A stretch of DNA of 64,000 bases from Thermosporothrix hazakensis (GCF_003253565.1 NZ_QKUF01000006.1:1-64000); one strand, 5' to 3'; positions 43,175-52,865 are shown, numbered from the stretch's first letter. The notes: generated by a model from the letters alone, not told the origin. Translations and numbers: made by a program.

Positions 43175-44968
43175 TTACACCTTCCAGAAGCGGATAGTAC
43201 CATCAGTGCCAGCAGATGCGATTCTGGTTCCGTCAGGTGACCAGTCGAGCGCTGTAACCTCGCCTTCGTGTGCCTGATAGAGCGTCTCACGTTCACCTTT
43301 TGCGCTGTTCCAGATATGGACAGTGCGCGTGCCGGCAGAGGCGACTTTTTCCCCGTCAGGTGACCATGCAAGCGCGTTGATGGCCTCCTGATGGCCCTGA
43401 TAGGTCGCAAGCGGAATACCGGTCGCGGGATTCCAGATCTCAATATTGCCGTCGGCGCTGCCATAAGCCAGAATGTTTTTCTTCGGCGACCAGCGAAGAG
43501 CCTTAATTGCGCTTTTCGTCACGCCTCGGTAGACCCGGCTATGCTCACGGAACGTGTGATTTTCTCCTTGCACCTCCATAAACCAGAGCTGGAAAGCGCC
43601 ATCCGAACTGGCGGCAACGATATACATGCCATCAGCCGACCAGTCAAGTACTTGCACGTCTTGCAGCTTGATCGGATAGCTGACGAGCACTTTTCTGGCT
43701 TTGATATCCCAGATATTCACGTTCGTCCCGGCAACGCTGGCAATCAGCCTACCATCCGAAGACCAGGCAAAATATTGGATAGGCACCGTCTCCTGACAGA
43801 TCTGGAGCAGCGTGCCAGATTTCGCGCTCCAGACCTGGATGATGCCATCATTGCTTGCAGAGGCGATCATTGTCGACATGCCGTGTGGGCCCCAGGCTGC
43901 CTTTTTGACCCTCGTGCGGTGTCGTTGATAGACCTGAAGTACTTTCCGGTTGGCGACGTCCCAGACATAGATATGTTTCTCGTTGCTCCGCCCAAGCAAC
44001 TGCTCGCTATCAAGCGACCAGTCAACCATAGTGACTGGCTCGTTCTGCCGCCAGAACAGCTCAGCCTGGGGAAGCTGCTGTTGCTGCTGGACAAAGAGCG
44101 GAGTGGGTGGTGTTAGTGAAAAGCTGGAAGGGCGTCGCAGGGCTCCCGTGGCGCTTGTAGATAGGGCGGCCTGTTCCAGTGCCATTGCAAACGCCTGGAT
44201 GTTACGAAAGCGCTCGTTCGGGTTCTTTGCCAGAGCGGTAGTCACAACCTGCTCGACGACCGGGGAAACCTCCTGCGCCCTGCTGCGAAGCGACGGCGGT
44301 GAAAATGCGAGGTGCTGGGCGATGACCTCCCTCGGGGTTCCTTGAAACGGCAGGTCGCCGCTGAGCCAGAGATAGACGGCGAGCGCCAGCGCATATTGGT
44401 CGCTTGCTGGTTGGGGCTTCCCTTGAATCTGTTCGGGAGCCAGAAAGGAGACCGTGCCTCGCGCAGCCTGCATATTGAGCGAAGAGCCTGAATTGGGAAT
44501 CGCCGTAATGCCGAAATCACTCAGTAAAATCTCTCCCTGAGCATTCAGAAGCATATTTTCTGGCTTCAGATTACGGTGAAGCAATCCATGCTCGTGTGCG
44601 TATTGAAGGGCGCTTGCAATCTGTTTGACGTAGCGTACCACCTGCGCCAGCGGAAGCCGCGTTCCCTTTGGAATATGCTGCTGAAGCGATCCCCCTGATG
44701 CATATTCCTGCACCAGAAAGGGCTTGCCTGCCTGAATGCCAAAGTCAAGCAGACGAGCAATGTGGGGATGCCGAAGGCTTGCGATTGCCCTGATTTCCTG
44801 ATTCGCTTCTCCTGCCTCTCTCTCTGTAAGTGTAGTATGTAGAATTTTTATTGCTACTTTTATCTGCAATTGCTGGTGTTCACCTAAATACACCTCAGCA
44901 AACCCGCCTTCTCCCAGAAAGCGAGTCAGCCTGTACTTACCCCAGCTTTGCCCGATTACCTGCTTCAT
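43175..44968 (-). CDS. Ser/Thr protein kinase-like protein with C-terminal WD40 repeats
   Basis: 597 residues. Kinase domain 10-275: glycine loop GEGGFAEV (19-26), VAIK (K41), HRN (131-133) where the catalytic aspartate of HRD should be, then DFG (151-153) and an activation segment ending APEQ. The next 35 residues are a Q/P-rich linker, then seven WD40 repeats (about 300-597; for example HEGEVTALDWSPDGTRIASAGTDGTIRFW). No membrane helix, so it is cytoplasmic. The N133 change would normally make the kinase inactive or very weak, so it may act as a scaffold. Minus strand, alone. Confidence 0.88.
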   Translation of the reverse strand: MKQVIGQSWGKYRLTRFLGEGGFAEVYLGEHQQLQIKVAIKILHTTLTEREAGEANQEIRAIASLRHPHIARLLDFGIQAGKPFLVQEYASGGSLQQHIPKGTRLPLAQVVRYVKQIASALQYAHEHGLLHRNLKPENMLLNAQGEILLSDFGITAIPNSGSSLNMQAARGTVSFLAPEQIQGKPQPASDQYALALAVYLWLSGDLPFQGTPREVIAQHLAFSPPSLRSRAQEVSPVVEQVVTTALAKNPNERFRNIQAFAMALEQAALSTSATGALRRPSSFSLTPPTPLFVQQQQQLPQAELFWRQNEPVTMVDWSLDSEQLLGRSNEKHIYVWDVANRKVLQVYQRHRTRVKKAAWGPHGMSTMIASASNDGIIQVWSAKSGTLLQICQETVPIQYFAWSSDGRLIASVAGTNVNIWDIKARKVLVSYPIKLQDVQVLDWSADGMYIVAASSDGAFQLWFMEVQGENHTFREHSRVYRGVTKSAIKALRWSPKKNILAYGSADGNIEIWNPATGIPLATYQGHQEAINALAWSPDGEKVASAGTRTVHIWNSAKGERETLYQAHEGEVTALDWSPDGTRIASAGTDGTIRFWKV

Positions 44969-45386
44969 GCGTTCTATACCTCACCTGATGAGAAATAATA
45001 AGTCCCTTAATGCGTAAAACAACGTACCCTTTACTCTCTGAAACTCTACCGAGAAAAGATATCGTTTGTCAATGAATTCATAACAAATAAGCATACGACA
45101 AAAACAGTGGAATCTGTCACGCGTGCTATTTGCTGACTATTTATGTCATACATGCTTCTGGGTAGTGTTACTGACAAATAAAGGGCGGAAATGGATGCAG
45201 CAAAGCGCTGCACATAAGCATAAATGGGACGCAGAGAAATTGCCATACCTATTTCTAAGGAATCACTGTATGTCTCACCCATTGGTTTCACGCTGGTCAA
45301 GAGAAGGGGAGTGTGCGGGCCGCCAAAGTGCACCCGACTGTAGTGGGGATGTGCATACATGCGATCTGTTCTATCGAAGTCGTATG
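44969..45386. other. 418-bp gap, nothing supported
   Basis: AT-rich upstream region of the kinase gene. Short frames on both strands show no ribosome-binding site or family resemblance. Confidence 0.4.
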
Positions 45387-48300
45387 TCACCTGCTCTTGT
45401 CATTGTACCATATTGGCGAAGAGGCTAATTGCAGGTTGATGGTGCAGCGCTTATAAGGTGCAAGCAGCATATCAACATCTCGTGGCGCCTGATGAAGCGC
45501 AATTGCATTATTATGATAGAGCTGAAGTCCGTTTTCGTCATGTAATAGTGTAAATTTTTTGTGGAATGCTGCATCTCGCCAAAAGCGCCTGGCAACGCGA
45601 TCCTGTGGACGACGAGAAAGGAGCACCCACGTAACCTGCTTCTCTGGCTTGAGGAGCGCTCTTTCCCAGTAATGTCTGTTTCCCTCTCCGACAAAGTTGC
45701 GGAGGGCTATAGACAAATCCGGGAGAAAGACTGCACCCTCATCCAGAAGAATACGTTCTCCCTGCTGGTAATAGCGCAATAGCGTTCGTACGGCTGGCTG
45801 TGCGGCCTGACATGAATAGCCATATTGTCCATCATAGAGAGTGATCACACCCTGAGAAATGAGCAGGAGCGGCTGACTGAGCACGATAACGATGCACAGA
45901 GCGATTCTGAATGTAGATACAGGAAAGTGAATGGCGCTGATGCGATCGATAAAGAGTGCAAGAGCAAGAGCGACAGGCACAACCATTGCTGCACCATAGC
46001 GTACATTATAGATCGTGGTTGGTCCTGTTCCAGGAATGTAGATGACCGCCTGGCCATTATAGAGAGCAAGAGTGTAAAACGGGAGCGGTGCAAAGAAGGG
46101 GAGAAGGGCCCAGATGGTGAGCTCCCGCCGATGTTGAATACAGTAAAAGAGGATCGCTATTCCTGCAAGAAGCAGCGGAACGGGACCGATAGTTGCAATT
46201 ATAGTAGAGAGATAGGTCTGTAGGGCGATAGACAGGTTATGAAAGGTTGAGACAACGCCCTCCTGAATCAAGCCTGCATGTTGTGTTTGGGCTGAAAAAG
46301 CGCCATGCTGGAACTCAAGCGGATCGCCGAAGAGGGCAGCGTTCCAGAGAAACCAGAGGAGAATGCTGAAGCCGCCCGCGAACAGGAAGAGCGTCATATG
46401 ACCTATCAGTTTGCTGAGAGAATAGCGCTTCTTCCAGCATATGAGAGCGATAAGTGGTAGAAGGAGTATAAAGAGGAACCAACCATCATAGCGTGAAGCG
46501 GTGGCTGTATTGGTCGCAAGTGCGCAGAGGAGAAACGTGCGGGTGCGCCCGCTCTGAATCCAGGCAAGAAAGCAAGCACAGGCAATGGTTGACGTGCAGA
46601 TACAGACCAGCTCTGATAGCGGAGTCGTCTGAAGATAGAGAATGTTCGGATTCAGCAGAAAGCAGAGCGTCCCGAGACAGCTAGCAGGTTGGTTTCCTGT
46701 CAGGCGGTGGGCGCTGTGATAGAGCGCGAGTGCCGTTGCCACATAGCAACACATGGAAACAAGGCTTCCTGCTAGTCCGGTGTGCCAGAGGGTGTCATTC
46801 CAGATAAATGGAAACATCAATATATGATGAAATGGGAGCCAGACTGTACCAAGTTGTGCCAACCCCGGGGTGAGGCTATCAAAGACCTTTCGTGCTATCC
46901 GAAGATGGGAAAGGGCGTCGGCATACAGAAGTGTTTCCTGTCGAGCCAGAAAGAATAGCAATGCACCTGAACTGCAAATGATTGCACTTATAAGCGTAAG
47001 GCGGAGCCAGAGATGTGATTTGCTCTCTTGCTTTGAAAGTGCAATCTCAGGTAGGCGATGTAAGAAAGGGGGTGCGGGAACATAGGGCACAATATCCCTC
47101 TGCCTGATGTTCAGGAGTGATGTTTTGAGTGCACTCCTCTGTTTTGAGGCGTGCCTGTGCCTTTGGTTTCCCTGTTTTTGTGAGGAAGAGACAAGGTGAA
47201 ATCCATGTGCGGTCTTCTGCCAGTAATGTGGTTCCCGTAACAGCTCGTAGAGTGCGATGAAAGCTGCAAGCCAGGTGAGCGCCCAGTAACAGAGGATACC
47301 CAATGTCCAGGGAATAAGCTGGTAGTGTTCCTTGCGCATGCATCCATACATATAAAGAAGTACATAATAAAAGTTACCGAACACAAAGCAAAGAAAAGCC
47401 GGATAGAAAATCGGCGCGGGAAAAAGTTGCTGATAGAACCACTCGACCGATGGACGTGCCAGAAAGTAGATGCAGGAAAGGATCCACATAAGTGGAGTAA
47501 AAAAGAGAAGTGTTACACTACTTCCAAGCAGAATATTGAGCACGAGCAGGTATCTCGGATTCGTTTCTCGTAAAAGGTTGCCTGGCTGTCGGATATGTAC
47601 AAAATAGGTTTGCATATATCCCTTTATCCAGCGGGAACGTTGCCGTAGCCAGAAGAGCAGCTTCGAAGTTGCCTCTTCTTCTGTTGTCGAGTCGATCATA
47701 ACTGTTCTGAGGCCACGACGCGCGAGCCGCAGGCCAACATCACAATCCTCAGTCACGTTATAGGCATCCCAACCACCAAGCGAGCGTAGATCAGCAGTGC
47801 GAAAGTGGTTGGAAGTGCCTCCAAGCGGAACGGGAAGTCCCAGGCGCTGCAAGCCTGGCAATACCAGATGAAACCACATGGCATATTCGGCGGCGTACCA
47901 GCGCGTAAGCAGGTTTTGTGAGGCGTTATAGCAACTGAGCTTCGCCTGCACACATGCGACTTCAGGCGCCTGCACAGCAAAGGTAAGAGCTGCCTTTTTT
48001 AACTGAAGTGGGTCAGGAATATCTTCCGCATCATAAATAACAATATAGTGACCTCTTGCCCACATTAACCCGTAGTTGCATGCCCGTGGCTTGGTGCGTG
48101 GGCGCCCGGCAGGAACCACAAGTACCTCGAAATGCTCAGGAAGGTGTATTCTTTTCAAGGCTTCACGTGTCTCTCGATCCTTTTTCTCAACAAGAAGGAG
48201 AATCTGGAGCTTATCAACCGGGTAATCCAGCTTCAGCAGTGCCTGAACTAACTGAGGCAAGACGGCTGATTCTCTGTATAATGGACATAAAATAGTATAG

Positions 48301-48752
48301 GAAGGCCACGGAGCATCCTGTAACCTCTGTAGTAATGCTTCATCGATCGAAAATGTATCGGATCGAAGCGCTGTTTGGAATGACAGGCTCAGGCTGAGCG
48401 CCAGGGTCAATATATAGAGGAGAGTAATAAGACCCATTACGAGCGTCAAGAAGCTCCACTGAAACATACATACTGCAAGCAGACACGTACAGAGTAGAAA
48501 ACCAAGTATCACGCGTTGTGCTCTGGTCAGGGTCTTGTGTGCTGAATGTTCGGGTCGACAAAGCGAAAATGATCCTGGAAGAGCGCTATACCGCTTGATA
48601 TGCTTTCGATAACCAAAGCATTCTTTGTACCTATCTATCTGTAGTTCATGCTGTTCATGTTGTAAGAGCCAGGCTCTAAAGTGATGTTCCTGGGCCAGAC
48701 GGCCTGATGTAGACGGGCGAAGGTGAGCCGGTGATTGTGTGCTCTGTTCCAT
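45387..48752 (-). CDS. GT2 glycosyltransferase fused to GT-C-type membrane glycosyltransferase
   Basis: 1121 residues. After a 75-residue basic N-terminus and two helices comes a cellulose-synthase-like GT2 domain (150-400) with DAED (241-244), TED (334-336) and QRSRW (371-375), followed by four helices. A basic, Q/R-rich linker (about 535-610) leads to a second polytopic domain (617-1000) resembling ArnT/PMT-type GT-C enzymes, with ADALSHLRIAR holding the likely catalytic aspartate, and a final soluble ~100 residues. Two glycosyltransferases in one chain suggest two steps on a lipid-linked glycan. Not interrupted, no frameshift. No polysaccharide operon is adjacent. Confidence 0.8.
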   Translation of the reverse strand: MEQSTQSPAHLRPSTSGRLAQEHHFRAWLLQHEQHELQIDRYKECFGYRKHIKRYSALPGSFSLCRPEHSAHKTLTRAQRVILGFLLCTCLLAVCMFQWSFLTLVMGLITLLYILTLALSLSLSFQTALRSDTFSIDEALLQRLQDAPWPSYTILCPLYRESAVLPQLVQALLKLDYPVDKLQILLLVEKKDRETREALKRIHLPEHFEVLVVPAGRPRTKPRACNYGLMWARGHYIVIYDAEDIPDPLQLKKAALTFAVQAPEVACVQAKLSCYNASQNLLTRWYAAEYAMWFHLVLPGLQRLGLPVPLGGTSNHFRTADLRSLGGWDAYNVTEDCDVGLRLARRGLRTVMIDSTTEEEATSKLLFWLRQRSRWIKGYMQTYFVHIRQPGNLLRETNPRYLLVLNILLGSSVTLLFFTPLMWILSCIYFLARPSVEWFYQQLFPAPIFYPAFLCFVFGNFYYVLLYMYGCMRKEHYQLIPWTLGILCYWALTWLAAFIALYELLREPHYWQKTAHGFHLVSSSQKQGNQRHRHASKQRSALKTSLLNIRQRDIVPYVPAPPFLHRLPEIALSKQESKSHLWLRLTLISAIICSSGALLFFLARQETLLYADALSHLRIARKVFDSLTPGLAQLGTVWLPFHHILMFPFIWNDTLWHTGLAGSLVSMCCYVATALALYHSAHRLTGNQPASCLGTLCFLLNPNILYLQTTPLSELVCICTSTIACACFLAWIQSGRTRTFLLCALATNTATASRYDGWFLFILLLPLIALICWKKRYSLSKLIGHMTLFLFAGGFSILLWFLWNAALFGDPLEFQHGAFSAQTQHAGLIQEGVVSTFHNLSIALQTYLSTIIATIGPVPLLLAGIAILFYCIQHRRELTIWALLPFFAPLPFYTLALYNGQAVIYIPGTGPTTIYNVRYGAAMVVPVALALALFIDRISAIHFPVSTFRIALCIVIVLSQPLLLISQGVITLYDGQYGYSCQAAQPAVRTLLRYYQQGERILLDEGAVFLPDLSIALRNFVGEGNRHYWERALLKPEKQVTWVLLSRRPQDRVARRFWRDAAFHKKFTLLHDENGLQLYHNNAIALHQAPRDVDMLLAPYKRCTINLQLASSPIWYNDKSR

Positions 48753-48883
48753 ATCATCACTCTCCTGCTCTCTTCTGTATAGGCTTTCAAATCGATAGGT
48801 TTATTTTTAGCATAACCATATGGGGCAAGGCTTTATCAGGACAGGAAGATGAGCAGGGTGTAAAGGAAGAGGAGAATGAAAAA

Positions 48884-48908
48884 ATCCCCGCTGCTTGAAA
48901 GCGGGGAT
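48884..48908 (-). terminator. terminator after ybaK
   Basis: ATCCCCGC and GCGGGGAT; the minus-strand side has six T. Confidence 0.8.
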
Positions 48909-48948
48909 ATCTGTTCTACTGATAAGCGAAAGTGACGTTGACTGATAC

Positions 48949-49428
48949 TCATCTGACCCGCACCGGCACCTGGGCGAATGAACAGATGGTTGGTCGGACC
49001 AGGCGCTCAAAGTCCGCAAAGCGAAGCTTCATGGTCTCGGTATGTGTGCCAATCGGGAAAACAATATTCTCCTGACGCTTTAGGCTTGAATCTACAAAAA
49101 CTGGAAGATGGTACAGATTCCCGAACGGTGGCATAGAGCCAACCTCGCAATTAGGGAAAAGCGTTCGCAGGTCATCTTCTGTGGCAAGACGGACATCCGT
49201 TGCTTGTAGTTCGTGCCGCACTTTGTCAAAGTCGACGCGAGCAGAAGCGGGTAGGACAAGCATGCAGATTTTGTTGTCTGCGTACACAATGACGCTTTTC
49301 GCGACCATTTTGCCCGAAACGCGCTCATATTCGGCAAGCTGCTGAGCAGTATACGCGACGGGGTGATGCTGAATGGTGTAGTCTACTCGCTCGCTATTAA
49401 GATATTCTTCCAATACTTTCTGGCATTG
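48949..49428 (-). CDS. YbaK/EbsC-family aminoacyl-tRNA deacylase
   Basis: 159 residues. VDYTIQHHPVAYTAQQLAEYERVSGKMVAKSVIVY is the start of the YbaK fold with the lysine after VAKSV, and GSMPPFGNLYHLPVFVD the GxxPPFG substrate loop. These proteins deacylate mischarged Pro- or Ala-tRNA in trans. Start placed at ATG 49428 (gaggtg about eight bases ahead), seven codons inside the open frame. Single gene. Confidence 0.88.
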   Translation of the reverse strand, partial: QCQKVLEEYLNSERVDYTIQHHPVAYTAQQLAEYERVSGKMVAKSVIVYADNKICMLVLPASARVDFDKVRHELQATDVRLATEDDLRTLFPNCEVGSMPPFGNLYHLPVFVDSSLKRQENIVFPIGTHTETMKLRFADFERLVRPTICSFAQVPVRVR

Positions 49429-49690
49429 CATGGTAAGCACCTCACACATGACGACGAGGCATCCTGCCGAGTGCCGTATCTCCCAGTTATGATACGTCTG
49501 AGGGCTCCTCTACGTGTCAGTGTATAGCTTGCTGGTGCCTTTTCTGCTCCTGTTGCATGAATTGCAAAAACGATCGATCAAGGCGACTGGCCGCTTTGTA
49601 CCCGTTTTGAGTATATAGCTGTTGAACAAGCTGTGATATGCTGCTGTCTGTTCTTGTTTCACCAGGAAAAGGGTGATATACTAGAACTAT

Positions 49691-49707
49691 ACCCCTACCC
49701 GGGGGGT
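49691..49707. promoter_or_regulatory. CsoR/RcnR-like operator before broken YHS gene
   Basis: ACCCCTACCCGGGGGGT, G/C tracts flanking an A/T-containing centre as in copper-sensing CsoR sites, 22 bases ahead of the start codon. A second CsoR-like site precedes the other YHS gene. No csoR gene is in the window. Confidence 0.55.
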
Positions 49708-49728
49708 CTGCACGTGAGAGGAACTGCT

Positions 49729-50123
49729 ATGAGTGATGAGAGACAGCAGGCACCCTGCTTGCCTGTTTCGATCAGTGAGAAGGCTGAGCAAGCAGAGAGG
49801 CGGAAGAACCCGCTTTTTGAGCGCCTCTCTTGCGCTATGCCCTCGACTGGCCGAATAGAAAATATAGGAGCAATCATCGGGGCACTGGTTCAGTTGCTTA
49901 CCGCCTCTCGGCAGTTTGTGCAATCGCTGAGCTGGCTCGGAGACGCCATACAAGCCCTGCCGACAAAGGTCGTTGTTGTGGAGCGTGTGCGTGATCCGGT
50001 ATGCGGCAAGCGCGTTGATCCACATACCACCCGGCTGACAATCGAGCATCAGGGCGAATCGAGTTTTTCTGTTCAGAACAGTGTCGCGATCTATTCACAG
50101 AAAGGGCTCCACAGGCGGAATGA
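49729..50123 (+). pseudogene. YHS-domain protein, frameshifted in a T-run
   Basis: A ~100-residue N-terminal region (helical, with TASRQFVQSLSWLGDAI) leads to RDPVCGKRVDPHTTRLTIEHQGE, the first half of a YHS domain, which binds metals through cysteines. In the five-T run at 50064-50068 one base is missing; the +1 frame continues FCSEQCRDLFTERAPQAE and stops at 50121-50123, exactly completing the domain with its CxxxC. As read, the frame instead runs to 50190 with unrelated sequence. Slippage in a homopolymer, phase variation or a sequencing error can each explain this. Confidence 0.7.
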
Positions 50124-50256
50124 TTGCGTGAGTCAGCTCGGTTCGCTGCATCTTTGCGACAGACTGAGGTGTGGCATACAGTATCTCTGATATGCTTTAC
50201 TAAAAATAGATTCTCATCTGTTCTGTGAATCTCTAGAAAGTGTATAGTGTTGTATC

Positions 50257-51213
50257 ATGGAGAAGAAAAAGTATACAGTTCGTAAAGGAGAACCACACGA
50301 TCTGGTAACGATTGAAGCGCTCTGGTCGGCTTCTCAGGACGCTGATACCGCTGCATTTCGGCCTTCATCCGGTTGGTGGTCGCTTGTGGCATGGGCCGAT
50401 GAGACACGGCTGTTGCTGGCGGATCACGAGCCGATCGGCGTTGTTGCGGTCGTCTTTGATGAGAGAGGGTACGTCGAGGCACGTCTGGCCCTGGCTCCTG
50501 TTCATCGAGAGAAAGAGGCTGCTGATCTTCTGATTGAACAAGTAACTGCATTAGCCGCAGAAGCGGGAAGAGCGCAGATTCGGCTCTCCATTCCCTCGCT
50601 TGCTCAATGGGCGTTGGAGGCTGCTCGCCGTCATGGGTATACGCCATTGCGAGCCATTCATATGATGCTTCGTCCCGCTCTGGAAGGTCGTTTGCCGGTA
50701 GCAACGCTGGAAGACGTGCAGATTCGGCGTATACGTCCAGATGAAGACTTAGCAGTTCTGAATGCATTGAACCGTGCCTGGTCGACAACCTGGAACTTCC
50801 GTCCGATCAAGCTGGAGTCGCTTGAGGCCGACTTGCGCGGGCAGCGAGATGGCTTCTTTGTCGCCACGCCGAAAACGGATGAGGCGCAGATTGTGGGCAC
50901 GGTACATGCGCTCTTTGATCCGACTGCACAGAATCCTGATCAGCAGCCGTATGCCTGGATCTCGAACCTGACCGTTGATCAGTCGCAGCGGGGCAAGGGG
51001 CTCGGGCGTATTCTGCTGGCGACCGGTATCAACTACTTGAAAGAGAAAGGGGCCGGTTCGATTGCATTGGGTGTTGATGGTGGTTCAATTGCGCCTATGA
51101 AGCTCTATCGTTCGGTCCATTTTGAAGTGATCCGCACGGTCGATATTCTCCAATATGTGTTGACGTCGGATGAAATGGCGACCGATAGAAGGGGCTCGAC
51201 TGCGCTGGCGTAG
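50257..51213 (+). CDS. tandem GNAT N-acetyltransferase, mycothiol-synthase-like
   Basis: 318 residues with two GNAT folds. The second (about 150-300) is well formed: ISNLTVDQSQRGKGLGRILLATGINYLKEKGAGSIALGVDGGSIAPMKLYRSVHF contains the QRGKGLG acetyl-CoA loop and the (N/D)G-ApxLYrk signature. The first is degenerate in its loop. This arrangement is that of MshD-type and related acetyltransferases, but mycothiol itself is not established in this group. Substrate unknown. A double hairpin terminator follows. Confidence 0.78.
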   Translation: MEKKKYTVRKGEPHDLVTIEALWSASQDADTAAFRPSSGWWSLVAWADETRLLLADHEPIGVVAVVFDERGYVEARLALAPVHREKEAADLLIEQVTALAAEAGRAQIRLSIPSLAQWALEAARRHGYTPLRAIHMMLRPALEGRLPVATLEDVQIRRIRPDEDLAVLNALNRAWSTTWNFRPIKLESLEADLRGQRDGFFVATPKTDEAQIVGTVHALFDPTAQNPDQQPYAWISNLTVDQSQRGKGLGRILLATGINYLKEKGAGSIALGVDGGSIAPMKLYRSVHFEVIRTVDILQYVLTSDEMATDRRGSTALA

Positions 51214-51218
51214 GATGC

Positions 51219-51269
51219 TATTCAGGGCAGAGCGCAATGAATCGAGGATAGATGCGCATGCCCTGAATA
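51219..51269 (+). terminator. terminator after tandem GNAT
   Basis: Outer stem TATTCAGGGCA/TGCCCTGAATA and inner GCGCA/TGCGC, 51 bases in all. Confidence 0.6.
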
Positions 51270-51312
51270 ACATCCCTTGCTCTTCAGAAAAATGTATGGT
51301 ATGCTAAGAATG

Positions 51313-51387
51313 TACCCCCTGGCAGGGGGTAAGGGTAAAATCCCCTTCTTTTTTGTACACCTGTAACCCCATCCCACTGGGTATGGG
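51313..51387. promoter_or_regulatory. two CsoR-like palindromes before intact YHS gene
   Basis: TACCCCCTG-G-CAGGGGGTA (51313-51331) is a 19-base perfect palindrome; CCCATCCCA-C-TGGGTATGGG (51368-51387) is a second, less perfect one, close to the start codon and able to form an RNA hairpin. Their G/C tracts match copper-responsive operators of the CsoR family. Confidence 0.6.
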
Positions 51388-51408
51388 AGATCATAAAGGA
51401 GAAAAACA

Positions 51409-51609
51409 ATGGCACAAGTTATTGATCCCGTTTGTGGAATGACTGTTGATCCAAATACCGCCCGCTTCTCAAGCGAGTATCAGGGCAAGACCTTTTACTT
51501 CTGCGCCCCCGGGTGCAAAAAGACGTTTGAGCAGAACCCTGCATCCTTCCTTCAGCAGGGTGAGACGGAGCAGCAAGGGCATACCTGTACCTGTGGCCAC
51601 TGCTCGTAA
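51409..51609 (+). CDS. YHS-domain metal-binding protein
   Basis: 66 residues: IDPVCGMTVDPNTARFSSEYQGKTFYFCAPGCKKTFEQNP is a complete YHS domain with C9, C28 and C32 positioned for heavy-metal binding, and the tail GHTCTCGHCS adds a CTCGHC cluster. Such proteins or fused domains accompany copper-transporting ATPases. Strong aaaggag before the ATG; two CsoR-like operators upstream imply metal-dependent induction. No P-type ATPase is near. Confidence 0.88.
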   Translation: MAQVIDPVCGMTVDPNTARFSSEYQGKTFYFCAPGCKKTFEQNPASFLQQGETEQQGHTCTCGHCS

Positions 51610-51628
51610 AGCCTCTTCATAGGGAAAT

Positions 51629-51669
51629 CGTGCTCTGGAAAAGATGCCTGCTTTTTCTGGAGCACGTTT
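51629..51669 (+). terminator. terminator after YHS gene
   Basis: CGTGCTC/GAGCACG with an inner AAAA/TTTT pair and a T-rich tail. Confidence 0.6.
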
Positions 51670-51754
51670 CATTTTTCCTCTGTATTTGTTTGCCGGAAAA
51701 CGCGCTGCCAGAAAGAAAAGAACTGAAAAACCGAACAGGGTGGAGGTCTTTTCG

Positions 51755-52846
51755 ATGCAGCTTTTACGATCAGTTGATCGTTTTATACAGCTTGCCTATT
51801 CTCCGTCTGCTCCCTTGCCTGGTGTTCTTCCTCCGGCTGCTCAGGCCATTATCCGCAATGCGCAGCTTACGACTGCCGAGGAAGTGGATGCGGCGCTTCA
51901 ACGTCTCCGAGAGCCTGTAGAGTGTGCTGAGCTGCTCCCGGCCGCCGTTGCATCGTTGGTATGTGGCACGCTGGTTGAGCAGGGCGCAACGCCCGAATGT
52001 GCGGGCGAAGCCATTCTTCGGCGTACACAGAAAACACTTGCACTTGCAACATCCTTTATTCAGGGATGTATGCGTGAGGCCGCTGGTGAGCTTCCAGCAG
52101 AGGTTTGTGTTACCCGCTATCGTGAGGTTGTAAGCAAGCAGCTCCCACAAGAAGCGCAGGCGTTTGCCCGTCAGGATATGTTCCTCTCCGCTGCTACAGC
52201 GATTCTCTTGCGCAGTGGTGCTTTGCGTGCCCTTTTTCAGCGTGATGATGCATTTCTCGCTTTGCTCAAGCACTATCCTCTTGACGAAAAACTCTACTAT
52301 CTTGAGCGGCTGATGAGCATGCTTGATGGCGAAGAGATGCTTGTGATCCATCCAGAACTCAAGCGCGGATATCGCATTCGGATTGATGGCATCGCCGACA
52401 ATTTTCAACTGCATACGCTGCTTGCCGATACACTGATCGGTGATCCCGATGAAGGTTGGCTGCCCGGTACGCGCCCTGATCCCCTGGCCGCAGAAGCCTG
52501 CCGAGATGGCTATTTTCCGCAAGAGGACGATCCTGAAGCGGCACACTTTCCGCTGGTCGAAGGGGCATTCAACCTGTGGAACTGGACAGCATTGCGCCCG
52601 GATGGCACGCTTCCTGAGCGCCCTTTTGATGCATCTTCACACTGGATCTGGAATGAGGGGACGCCGGCTGATATTCAGTTGTTTGAGGGAATTCGGGTGA
52701 TTCTGTTAGGGCCACCTCCTTATCAGCGTACCTGGAATGCCGGTCGCTTCTTTCCCTTGATGAAGGGTGAGCTGACCGTCTGCGAGGTGCTCTCTTCCGC
52801 CCGGGTCGAGCACTGGCTGACTCGCATGGCCCGAGCCCCACGCTAG
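51755..52846 (+). CDS. hypothetical protein, 363 residues
   Basis: Start ATG 51755 with ggagg eight bases ahead; the frame opens at 51644. All-soluble, mostly helical to residue ~215, including an unusual YYLERLMSMLDGEEMLVIHPELKRGYRIRIDGIADNFQLHTLLAD, then a tryptophan-rich C-terminal domain (EGAFNLWNWTALRPDGTLPE, HWIWNEGTPADIQLFEGIRVILLGPPPYQRTWNAGRFF). No transmembrane segment, no catalytic motif I know. It follows the YHS gene by 145 bases beyond a terminator. I do not recognise the family. Confidence 0.6.
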   Translation: MQLLRSVDRFIQLAYSPSAPLPGVLPPAAQAIIRNAQLTTAEEVDAALQRLREPVECAELLPAAVASLVCGTLVEQGATPECAGEAILRRTQKTLALATSFIQGCMREAAGELPAEVCVTRYREVVSKQLPQEAQAFARQDMFLSAATAILLRSGALRALFQRDDAFLALLKHYPLDEKLYYLERLMSMLDGEEMLVIHPELKRGYRIRIDGIADNFQLHTLLADTLIGDPDEGWLPGTRPDPLAAEACRDGYFPQEDDPEAAHFPLVEGAFNLWNWTALRPDGTLPERPFDASSHWIWNEGTPADIQLFEGIRVILLGPPPYQRTWNAGRFFPLMKGELTVCEVLSSARVEHWLTRMARAPR

Positions 52847-52865
52847 ACTATTAATCCAGTTTTTT

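Noticed and set aside
43391..44116. 241-codon plus-strand frame
   Set aside because: Antisense shadow of the WD40 region.
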